Origin: Climacium dendroides
Taxonomy: Eukaryota > Streptophyta > Bryopsida > Hypnales > Climaciaceae
Direction of reading: 5' to 3'
Length of the DNA: 64,000 nucleotides
Assembly: GCA_950106755.1 (NCBI GenBank)
Contig: OX467089.1
Coordinates: 30,051,345-30,115,344, forward strand
Shown piece by piece: positions 1-11,341 of this stretch. Position 1 is the stretch's first letter. Each line of letters begins with the position of its first letter. The translations under genes were made by a program, and so were the position numbers. Below the pieces are notes generated by a model that saw only the letters and a program-made list of their open reading frames with translations, was not told the DNA's origin and made no database searches.

Positions 1-1
1 C

Positions 2-1599
2 AAGAATGCCAAGTCGTTAGCAGAGGCTGAGGAGCGGTACCTTGCTATCAGATCATGGTGGCTTTCCTCCGGGGCAACGATTGATGAAGGAGTCGTTCGT
101 CTTGACCTATGGCTTGCTTTCTGGCACTTCCGCTATCGCCAATGGGGTGGTTTCATGGATTTGGTGAGTTCACACTTTGCTTCGGGCCTTTTTGCTTTTA
201 ATTTTCTGTAAAGTTGTAACCTCACTCTAAATTATACTACCATTCATTTGACATCATAGGCCCTTTCCAAAGATGAGCTTGCTGAAATGCCCTCGTGCAA
301 TTTAGCGGAGATTATACACAACAAGTGGCTTCAACAGAGCGGTAAATGAGGTAACGACTTGTATGTGGCAACTGTCGATGATTACGTACGTGCTTTCATG
401 CAAATGGTTGCCTACTACTAATATTTGAATGGTGAGAGACCGGGTACTAGACCTAGAAAAGAAGAATTGTTGCTTCGAGTCGCCCAACGAACCGCCCAAC
501 GTCCGGCAATCTGAAATCGCTTCATCAAGCGCTTCGAAACATGCCTGGAGCTGCCGGTTTCTGCACTCGCGAGCCTCATCTTCAAGGTGAGGAAGTATTT
601 CTCTCCCTCAAGTGCAAAGCAGATCTTCCTCCTAGGTTAGAGTTCAACTCTCATAGACCTGACAAGATTAGCATCTCTCGCCCTCGAGTACAAACGCAAG
701 CAGGAGGTGCAATATTTTATGATCTCACTTCAGAGGGTGACGCACAGCAAGAAACAATTGAAGACCTGCATAATAATCCGGTTCAACTAGAAACACCTAC
801 TACAGTTCCAACCAAGAAGAAATGTGTGGCACGAATTTTACAGGATGGAAAGAGTACGGCTGCACCAACTTACAACGGCATCATGCACAATAATAGGAAG
901 AATAAACAAGAGCGCATGTAGTTCTTCTTCTGCAACGACGACATTGAGAGGTGCGTGAAGGGTACTCGTCGTAAGTGGGTGGTTTCCAAACCTGCAGTTC
1001 CAGAAGTTTGGCCTGTCAAGATTGGCACCAATCTCACATAGAAGGAGATCCTAGACTTGGAAAACGCTGGTTTTCGATTGGCACCACGTCTGGAGCTCTC
1101 TCCAAGGAAGCTATTCAGGGAAGAGGGGTCATTGGTGGACCTGTCAGAGTATCCTACCCCGGAGTTCTCTAACGACTTTCCAAAGCGCAGATTCGGGAAG
1201 AACATCAGTCGGAATCCAAAGGCACCTTCAACGAAGCACGCCAATTCTTGTGCATCTGCTCTTACTGTCATTGGGCAAATTTTGAAGGTTTCTATGGTAC
1301 CAATTCCTGCCCTGGGTTGCATCATCACCTTTGAGTTCCGAAATGGTCTCAAAATTTCGCAATATTTAATTACGATTGGCCAATTTCCCAGTTGTTCATG
1401 CCCCTTCTTTAAAGACATGTTGGGCAAATCATTGGGAAAGTGTGGACAATGGACAAATTGTAAGCATCTGTACTACATATTTCATGTAGTTTGTGGATTG
1501 GACAGTGAGATAGATGTTTTTATGCACGCTCCTAGTTTCAGCTTCAATGAAATTAAGCGTGTTATTCAGATGGTGCTACTTAAGCAACCAGCAACTTAG
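2..1599 (+). pseudogene. Decayed MULE-type transposase with C-terminal SWIM zinc finger
   Basis: This is the 3' part of a transposase-like gene entering from the left edge. A first exon runs to 163 and is followed by a clean intron (GTGAGT at 164, AG at 258-259). The next exon continues in phase and reads like the region after the catalytic domain of Mutator-like transposases (S-C-N-L-A-E-I-I-H-N-K-W). In-frame stops lie at 347 (TGA) and 419 (TAA). After a frame change, the frame that includes 541-1599 carries TAG at 919 and 1039. Its end has the SWIM pattern: C-S-C-P, about 20 residues, then C-K-H-L-Y-Y. The SWIM finger is a DNA/protein-binding element typical of MULE transposases. With four stops and a frameshift it cannot make a full protein. 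No terminal inverted repeat was found. Confidence 0.72.
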
Positions 1600-2004
1600 A
1601 GATGCTATTGAGCCCAAGGGCTACATTGTACAATTCTCTTTTTAGATTGAATGAAACAGTGGTGAGACTAAAAGGGCCACCACAAAGTTGTTGTACATTT
1701 TGACTACTCATTGAATCATCATTGACATTGAAAATTTCAAAGGTGTGTACATTTTTGTTCACATTTTGCTGCCATCCTACAGTAATAGTGGTCAAAAGTG
1801 CGTAAATAATTTCATTCCCACGGTCATAGGAGCACCTTTATTCAACAGTAATAGGTCCAAATAATTACTAAATTTGGACCTAAACCTTTTTTATTTCTAT
1901 TTTTGATAAATTCCCACTAAATGTTCATTATTTTATTCTTTTTTCTACTCTATGCTCTCCATTCACCGCTCTAGGCTCACCGCTCACCGCTCTAGGCACG
2001 CAAA
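1600..2004. other. Non-coding spacer
   Basis: AT-rich sequence between the MULE remnant and the retrotransposon. A short direct repetition (caccgctctagg, twice, plus a partial copy) lies at about 1965-2000, right at the end of the pol frame, so the 3' LTR expected there is missing. No other feature seen. Confidence 0.5.
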
Positions 2005-3147
2005 CTAGCTTCGTCCTCCTAAATCTGGGTCAGAAAATGATTCGAGATTGTATTTCTTCACCCTAGATCCATTGACTCTGGTATCCATTTCGACTCCTCC
2101 CAGATCTTCCAGTTGGAGTGACCTATTGGGGTAAATTTTGTTTACCTTATATGGACCCATCCATCTGGTATGCAACTTACCCGGAAAGTCTTCATGCCGA
2201 TTATCGTATAATAACACAAATCCTCCTTCCTCGACTCCATGACTCTTGGGTAACCTTGCATCGAAATCATCTTTGCGTTTGGATTGAACTACTATAGTTC
2301 TTTCCAAGGCTTCCGACCAAGCTTCCTCCAAATCCTCGATCACCAACAACCGGTTCTGTAGATTCCGGTCTTGAACTCCTCCTCTTGCTGCCATGACCCG
2401 ATGTGTCTCTACTTCCATCTCAATCTTGTGCAACGCCACCTGTCCAAACACCAGGAAGAATGGACTCCTCCCCGTGGTCGTTTTCTCCGAAGTATTGTAG
2501 GCGTGCATGGCGGAAGGTAGTTTCCGGTTCCAGTCAGTTTTGTGGGCGGAAACCATCTTCAGCAAACTCCTCTCGATGATCCCGTTAGCTCGCTCCGTTA
2601 ATCCATTGGCCTTCGGATTGTAGGGAGTTGTCTTCCTATGCTTGATCATGTAGGTTGTTGTGATGGCCCGGATCATGTCATTCAAGAAATGCGTCCCTTG
2701 ATCGTTGACCAGCTCCAATGGATGTCCAAACCGCATCATAATTTCTTCAAATAAGAAGGATGCTGCTGTTGTAGCATCATTCCTCCTTGTGGCCTTCGCC
2801 TCTACCCACTTGGTAGCATAATCTGTCACTAAGATTATGTATTTCTTCTTCCTGGTAGTAACCGGATTAATCGGTCCAATGAAGTCGATCCCCCACTTTT
2901 CAAATGGAGTGAGAGGGATGATCGGGGTCAGTGGCTAGTGATTCTTGAAAGAGGGTGCGCCCGTCCTCTGACACTGATCACATGTGGCTACAAATGCTTT
3001 CACGTCCCTTATCATCGACGGCCACCAGTATCCGGCCATCCGAATCCGGTTTACGGTTGTAACGCCTGCAAAGTGTCCCCCCGAGGGACCAAAATGTAGA
3101 GCCGTCATTACTTGCTTCCTCTCCTTCTTCTCCAAACACCTTCGTAA
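2005..3147 (-). pseudogene. Retrotransposon integrase
   Basis: Same reading frame as the RT upstream, separated from it by a TAG at 3148. An HHCC zinc-binding region (H near G-G-H-F, then C-D-Q-C) is at about 3100-2950. A TAG at 2935 follows. The DDE core comes next, with D in V-T-D-Y-A-T-K-W, D in V-N-D-Q-G-T-H-F and E in L-T-E-R-A-N-G. Near the C-terminus is a GPY/F-like motif (W-M-G-P-Y-K-V). Integrase inserts the cDNA copy into the genome. No chromodomain is visible before the terminal TAG at 2005. All stops in this frame are TAG, and both internal ones are preceded by C. Confidence 0.85.
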
Positions 3148-4950
3148 CTAGTCATCTGCCCCCATCTTGAATAGAACGCCTTGTATTAAAGTGTAAGGAG
3201 CTACCTTTTGTTGAAATACAATCTTCTCTTCAAGTGAGTATCCTTCTAGAAATTTCTGGTTCAAGAGATATTGTAGTATTTCTTTGAACTCTGAAGTTTC
3301 CACTTCACCAATATGGAACACCGCCACCTCCTTCACTTCTTCAAAATCCCGTTCTGGTCTCCGCACTCTCTTTTGAGGAAACTCATCTGGGAAACTGGCA
3401 GAAATGTCATTGGCCGCTTCCATACCTCGCTGCTTGGAAAAGTAATCAGCATTCTCATTTGCCTTTCCAGGTTTAACTACCACCTCGTAGTTAAACTCTT
3501 GTAGCAGCAATATCCACCTTGCTATCCGACCGGAAAGATCCGGTTTATTTACTAGATACTTCAAGGAATTGTGATCCATATGGAAAACAACCTTGTAGCC
3601 TAGCAAATAATGCCGAAACTTTCTGCAGGCATACACCATGGCTAGAGCCTCCCTCTCGGTCGTGGTGTAATTCTTCTCAGCCGGGCTCATCTGTCTACTC
3701 GCATAGTAGACCGGATGCTCAGACTTCTCCTTAGACTGCCAAAGGATTGCCCTTAGGCACCATCCTGACGCATCCAAGGTGACATGGAACTTCCGAGTCC
3801 AATCTGGTGGAGAAAGGATTGGTGCCTTCACCAACCGGCTCTTCAAATCTTCAAAAGCCTGTTGTCTTTCTTTTGTCCAAAGGAACTCGACTTCCTTCTT
3901 CAAGAGTTCAATTAATGGATTTGCTAGCTTTGCATATCCATCAATGAACCTCCTATAATATCCAACACACCCTAGGAATCCCCGGATCTCCCTTACACAG
4001 GTAGGTGGAACAAGGGCTAAGATTGCCTTGACCTTTTCAATGTCAACCTCCAATCCTCTTTCACTAACTACATGACCCAATAAGATCCTAGATACAACTC
4101 CTAGGAAACACTTACCCGGATGTAGCTTTAATCTGGTCTCGCGACAGCAGATAAAAGTCTTCTCCAGGAACTCCAAATGCTGCTCCCTTGTACTGAACAC
4201 TACAAAGTCGTCAATGAACACTTCCAAAAAGTGTCTAAGGAAATCTCGGAAGATATCCATCATGAGCCTTTGAAATGTTCCGGGTGCATTGCATAGACCG
4301 AATGGCATCCGGTTGAAGGCAAACGTCCCCCATTCTGTCGTGAACGTGGTCTTCAACTGGTTCGCCAATCGAATGAACACTTGATTATATCTTGAGAATC
4401 CATCCAGGAAGTTGTAACACTCCTGACCGGAAACATGATCCAGGATAATATCAGTGAACGGCAGAGGGAAATAATCCTTCTTTGTCGCAACATTCAGTTT
4501 CCTGAAGTCTTGACAAACCCGGATCTTCACTTTCCCATCTAGTCCTACCTTTTTGGGTACAACAACAATGGGAGACACCCATTCTGAGTTGTTGACCGGG
4601 TAGATAAATCCTGCCTTCAGTAGACTATCAATCTCCTCTTTAACCATGAGTGAGTACTTGGGGTTCAACCTATACTGACGTTGCCTGACCAGAACAACTC
4701 CCTCGATGAGGTCTATCCGGTGCTCCCCCAGATCTAAGGGTATACCACTCAAATCTGAAGATGTCCAAGCAAAGACATCTAAGTACTTCCTCAGCAACTC
4801 TACATACTTCTTTTGTTCTACTGAATTTAGAGATTTTCCCAGGAAGAAGGCTTTTCCTTCCTGAACTTCTACCTTCTCATAATCAGAGGGGTTAACAATA
4901 TTTTTGACCGGATCTGGTCCCTGCTCCTCTGATTCAGCCCGGATCTCATT
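3148..4950 (-). pseudogene. Retrotransposon reverse transcriptase and RNase H
   Basis: This segment continues the protease frame after a TAG at 4951-4953. The RT has the usual Ty3 blocks: L-L-K-A-G-F-I-Y-P, R-V-C-Q-D-F-R-K-L-N, F-D/L-D-G-F-S-R-Y and the catalytic box F-I-D-D-F-V-V-F. RNase H follows with D in T-L-D-A-S, E in E-R-E-A-L-A-M-V and D in M-D-H-N-S-L-K-Y-L. The catalytic acids are present, so the enzyme looks only recently disabled. It copies the element RNA into DNA inside cytoplasmic particles. The frame ends at TAG 3148, beyond which integrase continues in phase. Confidence 0.88.
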
Positions 4951-6195
4951 CTAAGGAAGGTCAATCCTCCCGTCTTTCAAACTAACGGTGGATAGTTTAC
5001 CTTCTTCGATTTGTTGCTTGATCCAGCTTGACATCAGTGGGACACTTGCTTCTCCCAAAGATCTATCCTCGACTTGTTTCTCTTTCTGCTTTGACAGGAT
5101 CTGCTCCTCTGCTTCTCCAAATTCCAAGACCGGAATCGGAAAGTCGAAATCAACTTCTATAATTCCGTCGAATTCTTGGACGAAGTAGGATGAAATATTG
5201 GAAGAATCTTCAGCCTCCGACCAATCAGTTGTGTAACCTTCTAATTCACTTGTTTCTCCCAGATGCTCTTCAAAACTCCAAGGGATCCGGATACTGGGTT
5301 TCCCAATTACGAATTCCTTGCGTCCCCAATCCACAATCACCCTTGCAACATACAGCCATGGTCTTCCAAGCAAAATTGGAAATGGTCTTCCTTTGTCCAC
5401 CCGTATGATGACAAAGTTCAATAAGTAAGTCAGTTCTCCAATCCAGGTCGGGACCTGAGAAAGTTGTCTGACTGGAATCACTCTGGATTGATCCGCCATT
5501 CTCAAGACTTGGTTGGTTTGCTCAAACGTGGTGACTCCCAAGTCGAATGCCGTATCCTCCAGCATCAAATTTACTCCTGATCCTCCATCTACAAGTACCT
5601 TAGGGATGGTACAACCTTCCACTTCTACCACGACCTCTGGTGGACCGTAATCTTCTACATTGGCGAAGTTAACAGCAACTGTCGAAAGTCTGAATTTCCT
5701 CTTCCTTCTCTTCAGCCATGCATCTCTGATTAGCTTTTGGTTGTTGGCGTTGTCATCAAGCAGTTGGCCAATGGTGACATTGGCTTTCTGCTCCCTAATG
5801 TCTTGCAAAATGTTATACTGACTACACACCCTTTCTGGTTGAATGAAAACTGGGGTGTCATCAAATCTAACTCGTTTTGGTGAGCTAGGTGGACCGGAAA
5901 CCGGAACTTCCCTTTCCTGTGGTATAGGATTGGGTTGCTCCAGGTCCTGTCTAACCTGCTTGCTAATGTCCTCAGGAACCTCTATAGGCTCTATCCCATT
6001 TTCTGCGTTTGCTAAGGGTGGTCCTAAGTTGGATTCATCCGAGTGATGAGAATCACTTGAATCCGGTTCCCAACTCCTAACTATTCTATTTTTCCTACTA
6101 GGTCTTTTCCTATGCCTTTGTATTCTATTTTTCTCGGTGGAGCTACGTGTACTTACTCTATGGACTAATGACTCTACTGCAACTAGTAACTCCAC
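4951..6195 (-). pseudogene. Retrotransposon aspartic protease region
   Basis: About 414 codons with an N-terminal basic and acidic low-complexity part, then a retropepsin-like domain. The active site reads V-L-V-D-G-G-S-G-V-N. The usual D-[ST]-G is D-G-G, as in many plant Ty3 elements. The flap-side sequence I-L-L-G-R-P-W-L follows. The domain would cleave the gag-pol polyprotein. A TAG at 4951 separates it from RT, but the frame and sequence continue directly past the stop. The true start is uncertain because upstream gag is missing or inverted. Confidence 0.8.
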
Positions 6196-6199
6196 CCTA

Positions 6200-6475
6200 C
6201 TATGTCATTTATCCGGATTCTCAATTCCGGTCTTCGAACCATAGTTTAGTGCCGTCTGCTCCCATGGTGGTCGTAGGTAACCAAGTTGCTATCACCCCAC
6301 CCAGACCTTTTGGGTTTTGTTTTATTTGTGGAGGAGGGGATCACTATGCCAATGTCTGTCAATACAGACCCGGTCAGGGTGCACCCTTAGTTCTTCCTTG
6401 CCAGAATTGTCAGGAATACGGTCACAAAACAAAACCCAAAAGGTCTGGATGGGGTGATAGCAACTTGGTTGTTTC
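6200..6475 (+). pseudogene. Inverted gag fragment with CCHC zinc knuckle
   Basis: The plus strand here, opposite to pol, encodes a zinc knuckle C-F-I-C-G-G-G-D-H-Y-A-N-V-C (spacing CX2CX4HX4C) at about 6320-6362. A second, incomplete one (C-Q-N-C-Q-E-Y-G-H, last Cys lost) is at about 6400-6430. Zinc knuckles belong to the nucleocapsid end of gag. Their orientation against pol shows a local inversion. No methionine-initiated full gag is present. Confidence 0.65.
6279..6472. repeat. Inverted repeat flanking the gag zinc knuckle
   Basis: The left arm (about 6279-6325) and right arm (about 6426-6472) are reverse complements over about 45 bases, with one clear substitution and a small length difference. 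The spacer is about 100 bases. The arms contain the same gag-like coding segment in opposite directions. Confidence 0.85.
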
Positions 6476-7514
6476 TCATGATTTGTTGTGGTGGTCGTTG
6501 TCGCAGCACAGAGTAAGCAATTTCCCTCTTATACTCACAAAAATGACTCTAGAGCATAACAAAATGACCCTAAAGATCGAACCCACGAGATCCTGTGAAG
6601 TAGCTAACCCTAACAAGGAGCTAAACCCAACTAACCCTTAAATTCTAACTTCCGGTTCTACCTCGGAAACCGGAACACCCAAAAACCCACCGGAAAACTA
6701 CGACCAGCATTTATACTAATTCCGGTTTCACTAGTTTTCCGGTTCATTGACTAACTTCCCAACTCAGAACTTTACAACTTCCGGTCCTAAGTGTCCTCCT
6801 GGGCGGATCCGTTCCAGTCCACCCTTCCGTACCCGGTTTAGTTTTGCCTCTGTTTTACCATCAGAGGGGTCGCCGCTTGCTTTTGAAAGTGGTAGGCCCA
6901 CCACTCCTTCCGCGACTTATAGTGGCTGAAGACCCACTCTCCTATCCGCTAATCCCCTAACTCACCAGGATCCGGTTTGGTCTTTCACAGCAATCCGGAC
7001 GGTAATCCGGATCACAGGTCACACAAAGACCCCCTATACGATCCTCCCATACTACAACGACCTTGATGCTAAATCCGTTCCGTACGAAGTTAGGTGGCTA
7101 CGAGTGCATCCGTCCGTTCCAACCTCTACCAAGCTCTTCCGTTTACCAATAATGGTGGCAAGACCTCACAGGAGTCAGAATACTCAACCGGATTTCCCAC
7201 CCAGGAGTTTTAGCGCAGCTAAGGAATCCCTCCCTATCCGCCTAGTCTAATCAACGTTTTTCTTACCCGGAATGCAAAGCTTCTATAGATGCTGAGGATC
7301 TGGAATCCACTCCTAACTCTTGATGACCCACTCACATGTATTTAGAACCGGAAAGACACATCAAAAGGAGAACTCTACCGACACCCCCCTATATACCCCC
7401 TTACTCCAATACCATGTACTTCTGCCAATACTTGGGAAAAACACACAAATCCGGATCAATGGAAGGTACACAAAGAAATGCCAAAAGAACTCTCCCAGTC
7501 TCCAACTCAGAGAC

Positions 7515-7526
7515 TGTTTTATATAC
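7515..7526 (-). promoter_or_regulatory. Second TATA-like box in LTR copy A
   Basis: On the minus strand it reads GTATATAAAACAGTC, kept in the solo LTR at 44055-44065. It lies after the LTR frame and about 1 kb before the LTR end, so it could drive a transcript without the LTR frame. Confidence 0.4.
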
Positions 7527-7674
7527 AAAAAGCAAAAAGCAAAAAGTGAATACACGATTTTCGCCCCTGAAGGCGCTGACAATCCGGTCCTACCTTATCC
7601 TAACCGGATTCTATTCCGGTTCATACTCTATAAATCCGGTTTCTACTTTATAACTCCTATTTCTACAACACTTC

Positions 7675-9343
7675 CTATTCTGCCTCGTATACTCGAGATC
7701 CGATGGTAGGACTTTCATCAGGCCTCTCTAACTGTTCGAATACCTCAGTCAGATTCCGGTTCCGTTTCCCATCCGGAGGTGGAGCCGGACGATCTTCATC
7801 AGTTTCCGGGGAGTCTAAGTCGATCGGTTGCGGTCCGGTCGAGGGCGTCTTCTTCTGTGCCTTGCTTGACTGGGGTGTCTTGTCCTTTCTCGGTTCTTGA
7901 GCTGCCTCTTCCAGAAACAAGTCCGGAAGTGAAAGTTCAGAGAGCCGGACCGGAATCTCTGTCAACTTCTAGCTGCTCTCCACGATCCGGTCCGCTGACT
8001 CCCGTGCCTTGGACAAGAGCTTCTCCATCTGCTCCTCAAAATCGGTGAGGATGTGCACCACTCTCGTTCCGAATATCTTCTTTTCCTTATGCACCTCCTC
8101 TTCGAACAGGCGTGCCTTGGTGGTCGCGGCTCCGGGCTCTCCGAGCACATCCTTCACCTTCGCGGCCAGCTTCTTCATTTCCTCCGCCATCTCCTTTGTC
8201 GCGGTGGCGTTCTCGAGCAAGGCGAAAAGCTCGGCTTTGAGGGTGTCAACCTCATCGTGCTGCCGCTTACTTTCCGCCTTCATCTTCCGGAGCTCATCCG
8301 GATTGATGACACACTCCGCTACCCGCTGCAGCAGCTGGCTGTCCGATTTCGCTCCAATCAATTCCGCGATCTCCCCGATCGTCCGCTTCTTGATTTCCCA
8401 ATCCGCTCGGATCCGTAGAGTATCCCGACCAACTCGTCGAACGGATCTCCGGTTCCCGATCCGGACGGTACATCCGGTCCAACTGGAGCATCCTCTTTGC
8501 GCGGCCGTGGGTGACCCAGAGGTGTTCCTCGATTCCGAGTCGGCGTGGTCTTCTGCCTTTTGGAGGTGAACTGCGGTTCTTCCTCTTCGTCTTCCTCTTC
8601 TTCTTCGTCTTCCTCGGTTTAGTTTTCGGAATCCGCTTCTTAGTCGGACTCGGATTCTCCATACTTCATGGTCCGCTCCTGGGCCTTCCAAACCTTTAGC
8701 TCCCCTTCCGTCAGCAGCTCCTATTGTTGGTAGACGTGGTACACGTAAGGACATAGTGGGGTAGCTCTATTTTTTCCCACTCTTGTAGTAAGCTGGTACA
8801 CCAGATCGAAAAAGATCCGGCCCAATCTACTCTCCGGTTTTTGCTCAGCGCTCCGAAGATTGTGTTATCCAGGGTGATGGTCAACCTGGTGGGTTTTTCC
8901 GGATGCAAAACCGGAACAAGGAACTGCAGCAGGTGACGCTACCGGTCATCGAGACAGTCCTCTACCGCGTAGCCATCCTTCGGATTCACGACACTTTCGA
9001 ACTTGCCCTGGATGAAATCATCCTTCCGGCCGGCAAGTCCGAGTCCTCCCGTCCGGAATCCATATACGTCCCGCCACAACTCCTCGGTCCACTGGACCGG
9101 ATTCCCTCTCAGGGTGTTATCGAATTGGTTTGATACGCCACTCAGGATTTCCCTAATCATCCCCTCATCTTTGAACCTCCAAGGTTTCAAGGCTAATCCC
9201 TGACAACCCATGGACGCTAAGTCCTTCCTGAGTTCTCTCTGTTCCGGTTCCTTGGTCGGCATGAGCGGAACTACCTTCTTCAACTTTACTTCACTCGAAG
9301 GTGGGGTGCTAGAGCCTGGTCTCTTCCGGTTCAACCGCGGCAT
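7675..9343 (-). pseudogene. LTR-encoded protein, copy A (broken)
   Basis: Sense-strand frame lying wholly inside the LTR, starting at an ATG (M-P-R-L-N-R-K-R). It has an N-terminal globular part (P-K-D-G-Y-A-V-E-D, H-P-E-K-P-T-R), a charged low-complexity linker, and a long E/K/A-rich coiled coil (K-E-M-A-E-E-M-K-K-L-A). Damage: TAG at 8939 (GAG in copy B), a frameshift near 8840, TAG near 8730 and TAG at 7966. The last TAG, at 7675, replaces CAG of copy B. I do not recognise the protein. It has neither zinc knuckle nor protease, so it is not a normal gag. Confidence 0.6.
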
Positions 9344-9611
9344 GAGGGCGGCTCTACCCAGTTTCACTCTCTACTGACCTAACAAGGAAGCACTCACGCT
9401 TTTCCGCTCCACCTGCAAACCACCCTCCTCGCACGCTCACACTCTTCCGCTCACTCGCGCCCGGAGGCGATCTCTCCGTCCCACACCTTCTCACTCACTA
9501 ATGGGCCCTCTTGTACTTCCCCTACTCGCCGCCGTAGACGGAAAAGGCTTCAGGCGCTGAGACAAGAAACGACAACACGTAAAAGCCAAAGACTTGAAAA
9601 TAGGCAGGGCC

Positions 9612-9626
9612 AGGCTTTATATAGTC
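9612..9626 (-). promoter_or_regulatory. TATA box of LTR copy A
   Basis: The minus strand reads CTATATAAAGCCTGGCC about 270 bases upstream of the LTR-encoded ATG and about 285 bases inside the LTR end. It is identical in the solo LTR (46165-46180). This is a normal place for an LTR promoter. Confidence 0.6.
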
Positions 9627-10223
9627 CTGACGCCCTAGACTGGTCATTATGACCGGTCGGGTATCCGGTCCGATTCTTGACATCCGGTTCTCCTCAATCC
9701 GGTCGAGGAGGATTTGGTCAAAAATCCATTCCGGTTGAGATTCTAATCCGATCCGTTTCTGCCTAAAACCGGATTAGTTCTGTAAGGTCCTTTTGTGACT
9801 ATTTTTGATTTATTTCTCTCTTTTTAGATGGATCCGGATACCTATTTCTAGTTTCCATTCTACTTAAAAAGGTAAACAAAGAAAATAAAAAATATGAGTT
9901 TGTCACATCATAGTTTTTGCATTGTATCTTTTTCTCAGCTTAATTCTAAAGTGTTTGGAGTATCCACTATCCAATCTCTTATCTTTCTTGTATACAGTCT
10001 ATGTTTGTGAGAGGTGTGGGTCCGTTCTTGCGTTTCCAGAACTGAGAACTTACCTTGTGTGGCAAGAGTCGATTCCGTGAGAGTATCCAGATGTACTAAC
10101 TTGAGGGGAAGACCAACCAGATGGTTTCGGCAGTAGGGTTAGTGTAGTACTACTCGGATGCCGGTATAGCCTGCGTGTAGGATACAGCCTTAGGTGAAAG
10201 GGGTATCTAAGAGGCTGCTAGCA

Positions 10224-10241
10224 ACTTCCGTATACGGAAGT
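10224..10241. repeat. Perfect 18-bp palindrome
   Basis: The sequence acttccgtatacggaagt equals its own reverse complement. No partner copy or context gives it a role. Confidence 0.9.
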
Positions 10242-11273
10242 ATTATTGGACGTGCCCAAATTCCGGATTGCCGGAATTCCCCGTAGAACAAAGTCAAGCC
10301 CTAACGCAAGCCCAAGAAAGTACAAGAAAAACCACCCGGTCGACAGGAGGCTCAGTGCTCGGTTAAAGGTTAGAATGTCGTTGTAGTTCTTGACCGTCCC
10401 TATGTGACCTAATCCGGATCTTTCCGGATTTGTGAGGCGACAGAACAAGAGGACACTTCCGGTCCCTGAAGAGTCAGTTTAGTATTAGTATTAGAGAGAG
10501 AGAGTGAAAGAGAGCGTGTTTTTGGACACGGTAAGCATCCGGATGGTAGATCTGGCCACTCGTCATCCAAATCCAGAGATCCCGGAAGGGGCACTGAACG
10601 GTTTTCGGATTTTTCCGGAACCCATCCAGCACTAGAGTCCGGAGTAGTCTGACGGAGAGAAAAGTGAATGCTTATATTGGAATAGCCTATAAATCTGTAA
10701 TCCACAAGTCCTCGTGGGAACGATTCTGGAGCGGTTTACTCTAAGAAGGCCTTTGGTATAAATTAAAGGCTAACTGGAGGAATACTGGTCCGACTAATCG
10801 CTACACCAGATGATCATGCAACGATAGTTTGATACTGTTATTGTTTTCAGTTTCAGTAAACGTAATTGTGAAGAGAATGCTGGTGAGGTTTGTACTTTTT
10901 CATTTCATCAACTATCTCCTTCGAATCTCATTTTCAGATTTCTCACTAAGTTAGGGTTCATTTAATGATTACTCCATATTTTCTCTCTCTGATCTCGTGT
11001 GCACTTGTGCAATCTCTATACTTCTTATTCTGTTGGTTGAATTCATATTTTCCTGACGTTGATGTGTTTCTTTGTGCAGATGGCAAAATTGGATCTTAAC
11101 GATGAGAATGAGAAAAACCTGGTGGATGGTGTATATTGGAGTGCCATGGATTCCTTGTAGGAAGATGACAAAAACTTCCTCAGGTATATTTTCTTCTTTG
11201 CTGGCCTTCTCAAGGCTAACTGGATTCATGGCAGAAGAATTGGAATTCTTCTTTGTACGGCTGGTGCATTTTG

Positions 11274-11341
11274 CACTTGGATGAAGCTCTCTTCGCGTTG
11301 GATGAAGCTCTCTTCGCGTTGGATGAAGCTCTCTTCGCGGT
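11274..11341 (+). repeat. 21-bp tandem repeat, three copies
   Basis: Three identical units ttggatgaagctctcttcgcg in a row. Because 21 is a multiple of three, one frame reads L-D-E-A-L-F-A three times. Confidence 0.95.

Larger units (their letters stand above)
2005..9907 (-). mobile_element. Ty3-type LTR retrotransposon (copy A), truncated and rearranged
   Basis: On the minus strand the order is long LTR (9907 to 6499), a scrambled gag remnant (about 6470 to 6200), then protease, RT-RNase H and integrase (6195 to 2005). The order protease-RT-RNase H-integrase is that of the Ty3 group. The primer binding site next to the LTR, most of gag and the whole 3' LTR are missing. No target duplication is visible. 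The LTR is about 85% like (by eye) the LTR at 43035-46461 and shares its end sequences TGTCGC and TGTCACA (plus strand). The pol frame may come from the same element or have been joined to this LTR by a later rearrangement. Confidence 0.75.
6499..9907 (-). repeat. Long LTR of copy A (3.4 kb)
   Basis: The ends are TGTCGCAGCAC on the plus strand at 6499 and TTGTCACA ending at 9907. On the element strand this gives TGTGACA...GCGACA, the TG...CA form of LTRs. The limits come from alignment with the solo LTR at 43035-46461, which starts and stops at the same bases. It contains two TATA-like boxes and a long frame in the sense direction. Confidence 0.78.

Noticed and set aside
6570..6600. tRNA-like B box (ggttcgatct) in the LTRs, also at about 43110
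   Set aside because: No A box, acceptor stem or anticodon arm around it; conserved only because the LTRs are related.
8711..9367. LTR-internal frame as ordinary gag
   Set aside because: It lies within LTR limits defined by paralogous copies, lacks a zinc knuckle, and the second element has a separate gag after its primer binding site.
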